The translations under genes and the position numbers were made by a program. A DNA stretch of 64,000 bases from Epichloe hybrida (taxonomy: Eukaryota > Ascomycota > Sordariomycetes > Hypocreales > Clavicipitaceae), in NCBI GenBank assembly GCA_019022495.1, contig JAFEKR010000014.1, forward strand, positions 682,001-746,000, read 5' to 3'. Shown piece by piece: positions 1 to 10,894 of the stretch. The notes beneath the pieces are model-generated. The model was given only the letters and a program-made list of their open reading frames with translations. It had not been told where the DNA came from and ran no database searches. Each line of letters opens with the position of its first letter. Positions within the stretch are counted from its first letter, which is position 1.

Positions 1-1093
1 GTTTTTAAAAATATTAATATTATAAAAATGTTTTCTCTTTTATATTTTTTTAAAATAATAATAAAAGTAAAATAATAGTAATAATAGTAATTAAGTAATA
101 ATAGTAATAATAGTAATTAAGTAATAATAGTAATAATAGTATTAATAGTAATAATAGTAATTAAGGTTATTAAAGTTATTAAAGCTCTTATAATAAGTAT
201 AGTATATTATATAAAAGTAAGTCTTAGTTTTATTTTAAAAAATAAGTTAAACTTATTTTTTATAGCTTAATTAAGCTATATAGGGTAATTAAAATAATAC
301 TATTAATTCTTTATTAATAGATTATAAATATTAGTTTATTATATTCTTTATTTATATATTATAGTAATAAGATATATAAAGTTACTATATATAACTTCTT
401 AAGGCTTTAGAATTATAAAGCTAAAAGTAATATTTAATTAGTTTAAATCTTAAATAAATAGTTTAAGCTTTTTTTAAGTTCTTATTATATTAAGAATAAG
501 ATTTAAGAACTAAGTATATATTTTATTAACTTCTAGTAATTTATCTAGATTTCTTAATTAATTTTATTCTATTAGTTTAGGGTATTTTTTATTTAAAATA
601 ATAATAATAATATTTTAAAATATAAAATAATTAATAGTAATAGTAAATAAAATAATAAGAAGGTTTTTCTTTAAGTTATATTAGTAAAATAAAGTATTAG
701 GTATAATAGTATTATTAAAAAGTTATAATATTATAAATTACCCTAGTTATAGTAAAATCCTTAAAAAAAGGTAAATTTTATAAATTATATAACTAATTAG
801 GTAAAATAGGTAATAATAAAAGCTTCTATATAACTAGCCTTCTTTTAATCCTTATAATAACCTTATATAATAAAAAAGCCCACTTTTTTTTACTAACACT
901 ACATTTGTAGTTTTTATAGTTAGTGTAGTTAGTAACTACACTAACTACACTACACTATAAGCAAAAAAAAACTACACTATACTACACTATAAAAAAAAAA
1001 ATACACTACACTAACTACAAGAAAAAAAAAACTACACTATAAATACAAATTTTTCCTAAAAACTACACTAACTACACTACAAACAATACTCTG
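1..1093. repeat. AT-rich direct repeat, copy 1 (window edge)
   Basis: First of two ~1.05 kb direct repeats; the other is 1639-2659. Both begin with the same poly-T/poly-A motif and share long stretches such as the run of TAA/TAG repeats. Both carry near the end a cluster of short palindromic units built from ACTACACTAACTACAC, and both end in CAATACTCTG. They differ by small indels in the TAA repeats. This copy may start before the window. The near absence of CpA and abundance of TpA fit RIP damage. They could be LTRs of a small element or a tandem duplication; no target-site duplication can be tested because the left edge is outside the window. Confidence 0.8.
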
Positions 1094-1371
1094 ATAGGGG
1101 GGGAGAAATAAAGGCAAGGATTTTAAATATCAATGTGATTTGTATTTTAGAGGCAATTCCGAACCTTAGGGTCAGTGCGGAAAAGTATGCAAAGGTTAAC
1201 TTAATACTTTATTTCCCTAATATAACTTAAAGAAAAACCTTTTTATTATATTATTTACTATTTCTATAAATTATTATTATTACTTATTTTAAAAAAACTA
1301 TAAAAAAACTACTAGTAAACTTAATATAAGTAGCTTATTATATCTTATTATAGCTTATAATAGCTTATAAT

Positions 1372-1509
1372 ACTAATATTACTAATATTACTAGTATTAC
1401 TAAGATTACTAAGATTACTAAGATTACTAAGATTACTAAGATTACTAAGATTACTAAGATTACTAAGATTACTAAGATTACTAAGATTACTAAGATTACT
1501 AAGATTACT
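1372..1509. repeat. 9-bp tandem repeat array
   Basis: About fifteen consecutive 9-bp units. The first few read ACTAATATT or ACTAGTATT and the rest are uniform ACTAAGATT. The array lies in the spacer between the two large direct repeats. The uniform later units suggest recent slippage expansion. No coding role is visible. Confidence 0.9.
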
Positions 1510-1638
1510 TATAATATTATTAGTGTTAAAGTTTAATAATAAATAAATAATAAATAAATAACTTAAATATAAATACTAGTAATTATAAGTAAATTACTAT
1601 AGTAAAAGCTATAGTTTTTAATAACTTAGTATTTTAAG

Positions 1639-2659
1639 GTTTTTAAAAATATTAATATTATAAAAATGTTTTCTCTTTTATGTTTTTTTAAAATAATAAT
1701 AAAAGTAAAATAATAGTAATTATAGTAATAATAGTAATTAAGGTTATAAAAGTTATTAAAGCTTTTATAATAAGTATAGTATATTATATAAAACTAAGTC
1801 CTAGTATTATTTTTAAAAATAAGTTAAACTTATTTTTTATAGCTTATTTAAGCTATATAGGGTAATTAAAATAATACTATTAATTATCTATTAATAAATT
1901 ATAAATATTAGTTTATTATATTCTTTCTTTATATATTATTACAATAAGATATATAAAGTTACTATATATAACTTCTTAAAGCTTTAGAATTATAAAGCTT
2001 AAAGTAATATTTAATTAGTTTAAATAGTAAATAAATAGTTTAAGCTTTTTTTAAGTTCTTATTATATTAATAATAATATTAAAGTACTAAGTATATATTC
2101 TATTAACTTTTATATATTTATTTAGATTTCTAATTTAATTTAATTATATTAGTTTAGGGTATTTTTTAATTAAATTAATAATAAAAATATAAAATAATTA
2201 ATAATAATAGTAAATAAAATAATTAGAAGGTTTTTCTTAAAGTTATATTAGTAAAATAAAGTAATAAGTATAATAGTATTATTAAAAAGGTATAATATTA
2301 TAAATAACCCTAGTTATAGTAAAATTCTTAAAAAAAAGTAAATATTATAAATTCTATAACTAATTAAGTAAAATAGGTAATAATAAAAGCTTCTATATAA
2401 CTAGTTTTCTTTTAATCCTTATAATAACATTATATAATAAAAAGGCCCACTTTTTTTTATACTAACACTACATTATAGTTTTTGTAGTTAGTGTAGTTAG
2501 TAACTACACTAACTACACTACACTACAAGCAAAAAAAAACTACACTACACTAACTATAAAAAAAAAAACTATAATACACTACACTACAAAAAAAAAACTA
2601 CACTATAAATACAATTTTTTCCTAAAAACTACACTAACTACACTACAAACAATACTCTG
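1639..2659. repeat. AT-rich direct repeat, copy 2
   Basis: Second copy of the repeat at 1-1093. Its right end, CAATACTCTG, directly abuts a mutated reverse transcriptase sequence beginning at 2660, so the repeat-bearing element appears to have inserted into, or truncated, that retroelement. The 545-bp spacer between the copies holds an unmutated stretch at about 1094-1195 followed by AT-rich DNA and the 9-bp array. If the two copies are LTRs the element would be very short and non-autonomous; that is inference. Confidence 0.8.
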
Positions 2660-5300
2660 GCGCTAGCTAGGCTAAAGGGGCAAACTAGCTACTTAAATAG
2701 CCTAAACCTAGTTTAAAATGCTATTAAGTACTCCTAGCCCTTAGTAATCTATAGCTTATAAAACACTATATAAATATTTACCTTTATAAACTAGTATACC
2801 TAGGATAAGGAATAAAGTGTTTTCTTAATTAATAGGAGAGAATAGTAATCCTATGCTATTATCTTATTAAGAGTGTAGTAATTTATATAAAAACACTAAC
2901 CTTTATTAGCCTTTTTAATAAGGAAAACTAGAGCTATAGCTAATAATAAGCTAGTATAAATCTAACCCTTATCTATTAAGTCTATAATCTAGTGTCTAAC
3001 CTCTAGAAGCTAGTTCCTTAGTATATTATATAGTAGTCCCTAAGGGAGCGTTAGTTTAAACCTATCCTAATTCTTATATAAGCATATATAGTAATTAAGG
3101 GACTCCTAATAAGGAGGTAAGCTATTAGCTTTAGCTTTATTAAAAAGGTCTATAAAGTTAGCTAACTCCTTAGGTAATATTAATATATCTAGGCTATTTA
3201 GTTTTATCTTAGGCACTATAATCTATAGTACTATTATTATTTCCCTAAGGCTTATAGTAATAAACATTATAAAAGTGTCTTTTCTCTAGTAAGCCTAGCG
3301 CGCTTTTATAGTATATAAGGACCTAATAATCCCTTATACTAGAGTCTTTACCTTATATACAAAGGCTTTAGAAATATATAAGCCCTTTATTACTCTAATA
3401 ACTAATTACTATTTTACTAAATAAATAACTACATTATAATATTTTAGCTATAGTATCCTAAGTATAATATCTTATATAAGGCCTAGGATAATATATAAAT
3501 ACACTAATAACTCCTAGCTATTAATGTCTATTTTAGTGTGTACTATATAGGTAATTAAGGAGGTATTCTCTTATACTCTCTTTCCCTTTCTTTTTATTTT
3601 TACTATAGTCTAGATATACTTTCTCTTTAGTAACTATATAAGCTTTAGGCTAAACTATTTTACTACTAACTTACTTATAGCACTATAATAATTATAACTA
3701 TAATTAATCTAGATATTAATATAATAATATATATTAAAGAGTATAGGAATTAAGAATAGTAATTAGTTTATATATTATACTATATCTTACTTTAACTCTA
3801 TATAGCTTAAATAGTTATCCTATATTATAGTATATAGTTAGCCTCCTTACCCTTATATAAGACTTTACTTAGGGGTTACTTATTTTCTATAAGGGGAATA
3901 TTTACTTCCTTATTTATACTTTCCTTATTTACTTTATATAAGTTAATACTAACCTATAGGTAATAAGGTAAAAGAAAGGTATACTCCTAAATATAGTAAT
4001 TCTTAGATTTATATTATAAGTAATATCTTTTCTAATAGCGTTTAGCTAACTTTACTTCTAATACCTATTTAGCCTATTATATATTTATAGTAGGCTTTAG
4101 ACCTTTCTCTTTCTTAACTAGCTTATTTTATTTTCCTAATTAAGTCCTTACTATATATACTCTAGTTATTAGTATATTACCCTTATAATTAGTTTAAGGT
4201 ATAGGTTTAGCTAGCTATAGTTTACATTAGGACTAGTACTTATTCTCTATAGTAAGGGCCTTAATATTAACTATAATCTTATAATACTATATAATAGCTA
4301 TATACTATATACTTTAGCTAATACCCTAGCTTATACTAATTTCTCTTAAATACTTATTAAGCGCTTATTAAAGCTTTACTAGCTTTATATTATCTCTCTA
4401 ATAATTCTCTCTTACTAATAAGAGCTTCTTTATAAAGTAAATAAAGAATATAAAAAATAGCTTCCCTAGGCCTTATTTTATTTAGTTAAGTTTTATAAAG
4501 GCTATCTCTTACCTATATAAATTAAAGAACATAGACTTAAGGTATTCTAGGAATTTAGCTAGGTTAAAATTATAAATACTACCTTATTTAAAGAAAGTAG
4601 CTACCTAAGACTAGACTTTAGAGAATAAGTTCTAGTAAATAAATATTTACTTATTTTTATTAGTTTTAATAAAGTCCTTATTTACCTATAACTTATATTT
4701 TATTAGGAACCTTTATATAGTAAATAAAGCCTTATTACTATTATATAGGTTACCTATAGGGATAGGTTTTTATTTTACCCTAGGTATAGTTAAAACTAGG
4801 TTAAAGGTAAGAGGTAAAGTAAGGTTTACTATTAAGGTATTAGGCTAGGCTATAATAGGTAATTAGGTTAAGAGTCCTATAGTATTTATAGTTACTTATT
4901 ATTAGAGGTATATAAGTTTTACTATTTACTTATCAAGTATAAGTTAAAGTATCTTAAATTAAGCTTATTAAGCTACTAGTAATACTATAGCATTAAATAG
5001 AGAAGTTATTATTCCCTAGCTAGGTTAGTCTTATAGTTAGAGCGTGTTTACTATATTTATTAATATATTTATTAGTGTTTTTATTATGTCTTTTAGTAGT
5101 TATTAAAAAGAACTAAAGGAAGTCTTTTAATTATTATAAACTAGCCCCTAGGTAACTATAATAAGGTATTAATATAGTATTAAGAGACTTAAGGAGAAAG
5201 GAGAAAGAGTAAGAGGCTATCCCTAGTAATACCCCTTATACCCCCTTAGTTACTTATATAAGCCTCCTTTCCTTACCTTAACTACTTCTACCACTCCCCT
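2660..5300 (-). mobile_element. RIP-degenerated Ty3/gypsy retroelement relic
   Basis: Read on the minus strand, about 3000 down to 2660 gives one continuous reading frame of a Ty3/gypsy reverse transcriptase, with stops where Gln or Trp codons are expected. In order it shows IDKG, then LIKKANKG, LNKIIA, a decayed DRYPLPLI region, FIKV, YKL-ITKG and a terminal AF-TRF..LVCPFSLAS, matching the family's catalytic-domain order. Every change is the C-to-T or G-to-A type expected from RIP. The frame stops at 2660 in the middle of the domain, so the rest of RT, RNase H and integrase are missing. Upstream parts (gag/protease side, about 3000-5300) are equally AT-rich but not individually recognisable. 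The right edge is approximate. Non-functional. Confidence 0.75.
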
Positions 5301-6088
5301 CTCTAACTGCTATACAAACAATGCTTAGGCAAAGCCTAAGCCCTTACACTATTACTTATATCTTAGTAACTAATCTAAGCTATTTGCTAGTCTTAATAAC
5401 AAATTAGCCCCTAATCCTTATCACTATTTGCAACTAGCTAACATAGCGAATAGTCCTCCTTCTTCTAAATTAAGAGATAAGTAGCATAAGCCCTATTATA
5501 AGGATATTAGTAAATAATACCATATAGGGACACTATATAACTTACTACTCTATCTTTCTCTTTAGTATTTTATTAATATCTGCGGTTTTTAAATAGCTAG
5601 TATATTTAGTTCTTATATTACTAATAAGCTTTATATTAAATTCTTTATTTCACTGCTTATTATACTTAATAAGCATTAGTTTAATATAAGGGTAAACCTT
5701 AAGCCTTATATATATATATATTGTTTACGCTAGATAGCAATTTTATGCTTTGACTAGTACTCCTTCAGTAATTGCTTTGTAGTAGGAAAACCGTACTAGG
5801 TTGCTAATTATCTAGATAACTAGATAACTAGTTAGTTGCCTAGTTGGGTGAAAAACCTACTACGATTTGATGTTTAACTACATACATGGTTCCAACTCGT
5901 AGGTGTTTAATATCTACAACTCTCTTACAACGATATTTCCTCCAACTATCCCTGTCTTCTTCAATCTAGTTCCCAAATCCGTTAATTTATGTAATATAGT
6001 TGCAAACCCTAGCTTAAAATTAGACCCTAGAGCTCTGGGTATCCTAGCTAATTTATATAGCGAAGTAGCTTGTTTAATTCGCTTGCAA
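5300..6088. other. AT-rich spacer with less RIP damage
   Basis: Still AT-rich, but CpA and TpG dinucleotides reappear, unlike the flanks. It contains a 63-codon open frame at 5903-6094 with no recognisable motif and a (TA)n run near 5710. I see no convincing gene. Confidence 0.5.
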
Positions 6089-6128
6089 GGCTAGAAAAGT
6101 GGGGGCACTAGACCCACTTTTTCTAGCC
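6089..6128. repeat. Inverted repeat (hairpin 1) beside the tRNA-like sequence
   Basis: The left arm 6089-6103 (GGCTAGAAAAGTGGG) pairs with the right arm 6113-6128, the right arm having one extra T. The loop is nine bases. It is the outer of two strong hairpins lying directly 3' of the tRNA-like sequence when read on the minus strand. It is GC-richer than its surroundings. Confidence 0.8.
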
Positions 6129-6140
6129 CTGCGATTGGTT

Positions 6141-6175
6141 CAATTTTAGAGGTGTGACTAAGACCTCTAAAATTG
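6141..6175. repeat. Perfect 13-bp hairpin (hairpin 2)
   Basis: The arms 6141-6153 (CAATTTTAGAGGT) and 6163-6175 are perfectly complementary, with a nine-base loop. The right arm ends one base before the CA that closes the tRNA-like sequence on the other strand. On the minus strand this gives tRNA-like, then hairpin 2, then hairpin 1. Confidence 0.85.
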
Positions 6176-6254
6176 TGCCCCGTGTTGGATTCGAACCCAC
6201 GACCTGCGACCCGGAACAGGTCTCCACAGCGTGTAACCACCACGCCACGGGGTC
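6176..6254 (-). tRNA. tRNA-like sequence, probably a degenerate tRNA; identity unresolved
   Basis: On the minus strand an ACCCCGT acceptor strand pairs with ACGGGGC (first pair mismatched). It is followed by a D-arm (CGTG/CACG around GTGGTTA), and a T-arm carrying a perfect RNA polymerase III B box GGTTCGAATCC (6187-6197). An A-box-like TGGCGTGGTGG lies at 6237-6247. The middle does not fold as a normal anticodon arm: the best stem is GACCTG/CAGGTC with a ten-base loop, six extra bases precede it, no variable loop remains, and the T stem has one mismatch. No anticodon can be assigned safely. It could be a tRNA pseudogene, a tRNA with an odd intron, or the head of a tRNA-derived SINE. Confidence 0.5.
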
Positions 6255-7469
6255 TTATATATATATAACTTATACGCTAAAATTAGCTTACTTATTATAT
6301 TATTATAAAATAGCTCTTAAGTAAATTAGTAAACTAATATATAGGCATAAAATATATATTATATATAAATAGTAGTGTAAGGGTAGTCTTATTTATCTTC
6401 CTAGAGTAAATAAGAGAAAATTAGATCTAGTATATACTTAGCTTAAGTTAGGAATAAATTATAAATCTATATACTTATAATACTTACTTACTTTTAAATA
6501 ATTTCCTTTATATTATTCTTACTTATAATATTAATATTATAATTAATTATAGGGATTATATAAAGGATACTATTTATATAAGCCTTAGGATAGCTAGGTA
6601 AAGTAAGGTAATTAATAATACTATATATTAATTATACTTTTACTACTCTTTATAACTATAATACTAGTAGTATTAATTATAGACTATATAGAATAAGTAT
6701 ATATTATATTATATTTATAAAATATACTTACTTAAGGTATATTAAAAATATAGTAAATTAATATAGATTCTTTAGAAGTATCTTATAAAGTATTTAGTAA
6801 ATACTTAATATATATAGTATATATAAATAGAGTATAAACCTTATTAGTATTACTTCCTTATTACTAAATAATATTAGGTATAGTTAAGGTAGCTTATAAT
6901 TATATTTAAGTTAGCATAATAATTTAAGATATAAATAATATAGTAATTATTAAATTATAGTATATTAGAAGTATTATAAGACTTAGTAAAGGGATTTCTT
7001 TATATATATTTAAGATCTTTAAGAAAATTTTATATATAGTTAGTATATACTAGGCTAATACTAGCTATATACTAAGTATATACTAGGCATATATAATATA
7101 TTATCTTTTTACTTAATCTATAGTTTACTTCTTTTACTAAGCTAAATACTAATAATAAATTACTAAAAGTATAGTTATATATAAAACATATATACTCTAT
7201 ATTTATACTAATTATATTATCTTTATTATAGATTACTCTTTTAAGTTAATATAATTATAATAATTCCCTTACTTCCTTATTATATATATATTATATATAC
7301 TATATTATAAGTGTATTTATACTAATATATTATAGGGACTAGTATATATAAGGTATATATTACTTTATAGGTATATTCTTATACTAATACACTATAGGGC
7401 TTAGTATATATATAGTATATGCGTTATATATATAATTATTTTTCACTACCTGCCTAATGTAAGTTATAA
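6255..7469. other. AT-rich, RIP-like block without recognisable genes
   Basis: Extremely AT-rich, full of TA and TAG/TAC triplets, with stops in all frames. Probably another RIP-destroyed transposon, but I could not recognise a protein family. Composition begins to change near 7440. Confidence 0.6.
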
Positions 7470-7632
7470 GGCTTTACCCTAGATACGAGATTAACTTTGT
7501 TAGAGCCGAGATTTACTATGTGCCCTCAGATTCCGGAGAAGCACGACCCGAAACTCAACGTGATGCGGCATGAGTCAGGGTTACAGTAAATCTCGGCTTT
7601 AACAAAGTTAATCTCGTATCCAGGGTGGAGCC
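7470..7632. mobile_element. MITE-like element with 48-bp inverted ends, RIP-mutated
   Basis: The left end 7470-7517 and right end 7585-7632 are inverted repeats of 48 bp differing at four positions, all C/T or G/A transitions. They enclose a 67-bp core containing GCATGAGTCAG. No transposase is present, and no clear target-site duplication is seen. A third copy of the left end at 7860 lacks the transitions, which identifies them as RIP damage here. Confidence 0.75.
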
Positions 7633-7859
7633 TTGCGACCCTAGTTAGGCTTGAGAAATCGCTGCATATGCCAAAGACCACAGTGTATTAGTGCGAATTC
7701 GTTAATTCGTCAATTCGTATCAGTTGTCAGTTGGTCAGTCAGTCGGTCAGTCAGTTATAGGGGTTATAGGTAGTATATGCCCTATAATATAGTGGTATAA
7801 TCTGGCATATGCCCTATATTTATACAGTGTAAATGGCATATGCTATTCTGCCAGTCAAA

Positions 7860-7926
7860 GGCTCCACCCTGGATACGAGATCAACTTTGTTGGAGCCGAG
7901 ATTTACTATGTGCCCGCATGAGTCAG
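7860..7926 (+). mobile_element. Unmutated, internally deleted copy of the same MITE end
   Basis: Bases 7860-7907 match the 7470 left end but carry C or G at the positions mutated there. After TGTGCCC the sequence jumps to GCATGAGTCAG, found near the right side of the core in the first copy. This is therefore a fragment with an internal deletion and no right end. It lies at the edge between AT-rich and gene-rich DNA. Confidence 0.7.
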
Positions 7927-8388
7927 AGTGTACAAAATGGAGCTTGCGATTGAAATGAGAAGATACTTTTTTTTTTTTTTTTTCTCATATGAATGAACTG
8001 GTTTAGACGTGGCTTCGGATGATGAGGGCCACGTACAAATGTTCAGGTGACGCTTAATAAATAGCAGATGGGATAGGACTATCGTCGTGAACGCCGCCAT
8101 CAATTAATATGTGTATTTTACAGCCTAACCGAGTCAGTCAAGGCCATCTACGTTCGTGAATCATAGGATATTGCCATTCCGTGCAATACACATCCAAAAA
8201 CACCACCGTCCCAGCTCTTCGACCCCTCCGACACCCCTACGTCTACAGCAACGAGACCGCCACCCATTTCTATACGCATTCTACCAGGACATTTCCTTTT
8301 CTTGCCTGCTCATGTTGCACCGTCAGCCCCAGAAACAAGGAACACCATGCGCCATGCGTGCGTGAAGCTTGAAACAACAGTACAGTAT
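7927..8388. other. Gene-free boundary region, 3' side of AKR1
   Basis: GC rises to the level of the gene-rich part. There is a T20-type homopolymer at about 7970. I see no gene; the right part is probably the 3' untranslated region of the minus-strand gene that ends at 8389. Confidence 0.5.
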
Positions 8389-10894
8389 TTACACTTCTTC
8401 CGTTCCTACCGCTTCGTAGGCCCCGCGAGTCCTCATGCCCGTCAATCGCATCAGCGTCGGACTCTCGTACATGGCCGTGTAATTGACCTTGCCACCGCCG
8501 AGCACAGCAGCACCGTTCTCTCTTTGGCCAAAAACTGGGGCGGGATCACACCAAAAGTCCCTGCAATTGGAGACGCATCCCCGGCTGTAAGGGTTCTTCT
8601 TCTTCCGCCTGTTCTTGCCGGTGGCAGCACCGCGACCCGTGATGGTTTCAATGAAGGGGTCTACTCCAAGAATGCGACTCCATTGCTTCAACATGCCAGA
8701 TTTGTGTTTGGCTCCATGATCTGCAGATGTGGCAGTAGAGGCGGCCGCTGCAGCCAGCGATGGATCAAGCGGCGTCCCGGTTGATGTGAGCGCCGCCGTG
8801 GCCTCGCGTGTGTGGATACCTGTCATGTTTTCGAATGTGGTCATAGCACGAGAGACTTGTACCAGCTGGGTGAACACCAGCATAGTGACCCAGACCAGCT
8901 GGAGACTGACCCAGGCAGTCAACAGCAGTGTGTAGGCATCTGCGTTGATAAGTTTGCATAGGCCAGGGCCGACAACGTTGCAGGTTTCGGAGGATTTGGT
9001 CGAAATCGAGCCAAAGTCTGTTCAATGTGAGCCTGGGAGGGGAAGAAAAAAAAAAAAAGAAGGTGGGGGAAAATAGGAAAGAACGCACAGTAGTATACTA
9101 GCCAGTCATAAGCAACTATACCGAATGTAAGGCATACGAGATATAAGAAAAAGTGCCGATGGTTATTGATGCCGACGCAGTTGTAGACCCAGGGGCAGTG
9201 GCTGTTGGGAGCTTTAGAACTTGTTCACTATTTCTACTGGCAAGTATCATGTGCGAGTTACTCACTGGTCGTGCTTTGCCACACAACGTTGACAATGTCT
9301 GCAATGTTTGCTTCGTAGGGGCGTTCGAATCATGCACGTAACACAGAAATTGGCCTCATCAAACTTCCATGTCTCCAATAGCTCGCCAATCACAGCCCGC
9401 TGTTCCGCAATGCCGTTCAGTTTGGGGACAAATCCAGGATCATATCGCATGCTGACCCCATAGAAGAATGTTGTCAGCCCGAACAGGGCGGCAAAAATGA
9501 GGTTCAGAAACGAGTGTGAGCTCTCGCCTCCGATAGTGCTCCACGAGACGGTGGTCACCCAGTTGACACCAACCAGGAAAAGGGACCCGGCAAAAATGCC
9601 AGCCATCCATGGCTGTATGTCAATGTCAGCGACTCTGGGTAATAAGTCACGAGGAAAGCAAGTAATGATTTACCGTCTTGTGGAAGTGACGCATATCTGG
9701 CGGAGCATATTCCAGCACCTGTGTCGCACACCAGTGACAGCAATACACCACGCCCGCTGCGAGAGGCACGCCGAAGAAGACAGGGGCGTGTGACAGAACA
9801 GTGAGCACACCCCAGATCATGACCCACGGCCAGAAGAATAGAAACTTGGACGTGAATGCCCTCTTATCCTTTAAAAAGTAATTGGACCCCGGCCATGGAG
9901 GCGTTGCCGAATTGCCATCCTGGTCGTAACCGCATTCTCTCAAAGCTCGATGCCACGCTGGCTGCGTATTCAGTTCGCCAGCTGTCACGGCCGGTGTCTT
10001 TCCGCTTTCCGTCTTGGCAAATCGATCGGCGCCGTATTCGATAAGCTTCAAGATACACCCAGGATTCCCCTTTACCAAGGCCCAATGTAATGCAGTGAAG
10101 CCCTGTTCATCGGTGGCATGGACGCTCGCACCCCAGCGCAGGAAGATATCCACACATGAAGGGAAGCCTTTGTATGCTGCCCACATGAGTGATGTGTGCC
10201 CGTACGTGTCGAGGACGTCAACAGGGATGCCTTGGTGCAGCAAGAGAACAATCAGCAAGACGTTTCCATTGAAAGTCGAAATGTGAAGAGTGTTGTAGCC
10301 TTGGGCGTCGGTGATTAGAGGATCGGCACCGTGTTGAAGAAGCAGGTTGACAGTATAGTAATGGCACCGCTGGGCGGCCCATTGAAGAGGAGTAGCGACA
10401 GAATCGCCACCTTTATGGTTGATCTCGGCGCCGTGTTCGATGAGGAGCTTGCACATGGCGTATTGATTGTTGATAGCGGCCCACTGAATACACAGGTCAG
10501 TTCACAGAATCCGGCGCAATGTCTTCTCTGTTCCTTCTCTTCTAGCTTCCACAGCTCAGGAAGCATCTAGGATGACGGGGGGTGTCCTCACATGCAGGGG
10601 TGTGATGCCCTCCTCGTCGCTGTATGTAGCATCGAACTCGCCCGACTCGAACAGCTTCTCCATGGCAACGATATCGCCTATCCGTGCGAGCTGCATAACA
10701 TCATTTTCAGGATGGACGGCTGCAGCAGGTGCTGCGTCGCCGCCAATCTGAGCATCAGCAGCCGTCAGACTGCCCATTTCCATCTCGTTGTTGAGCTTAG
10801 GGGCTGCGGCGGCAGACTTGGTTGCAAGCTTTATCGAGGGCGCACCGGCACTCGCGGACACGGCGGATTTGCTGCTTGGTCTCGAGCTACTCAT
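8389..10894 (-). CDS. akr1: AKR1-type palmitoyltransferase (ankyrin repeats plus DHHC)
   Basis: S-acyltransferase of the Akr1/HIP14 family, which attaches palmitate to cysteines of Golgi and endosomal client proteins. Five exons: 10894-10592, 10483-9674, 9612-9266, 9201-9089 and 9017-8389, with introns of 61-108 nt. The start ATG is followed by a Ser/Ala-rich tail. Then come five or six ankyrin repeats (phrases such as [27 protein letters not shown]), membrane segments, and a cysteine-rich domain with CVTC, HC..C and [12 protein letters not shown]. The catalytic DHHC is split by the third intron, whose removal restores Asp-His-His-Cys-Pro-Trp exactly. More membrane segments and a C-terminal NYTAMYE..P motif follow, as in family members. 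It is divergent from the SRP receptor gene, 915 bp away. Exon 4/5 junction is the least certain. Confidence 0.93.

Noticed and set aside
5903..6094. 63-aa open frame in the AT-rich block
   Set aside because: No recognisable motif, overlaps the hairpin next to the tRNA-like sequence, and is surrounded by RIP-type sequence; length is within chance.
8302..8784. 160-aa plus-strand frame
   Set aside because: It is the antisense shadow of the AKR1 C-terminal exon, whose minus-strand product is conserved.
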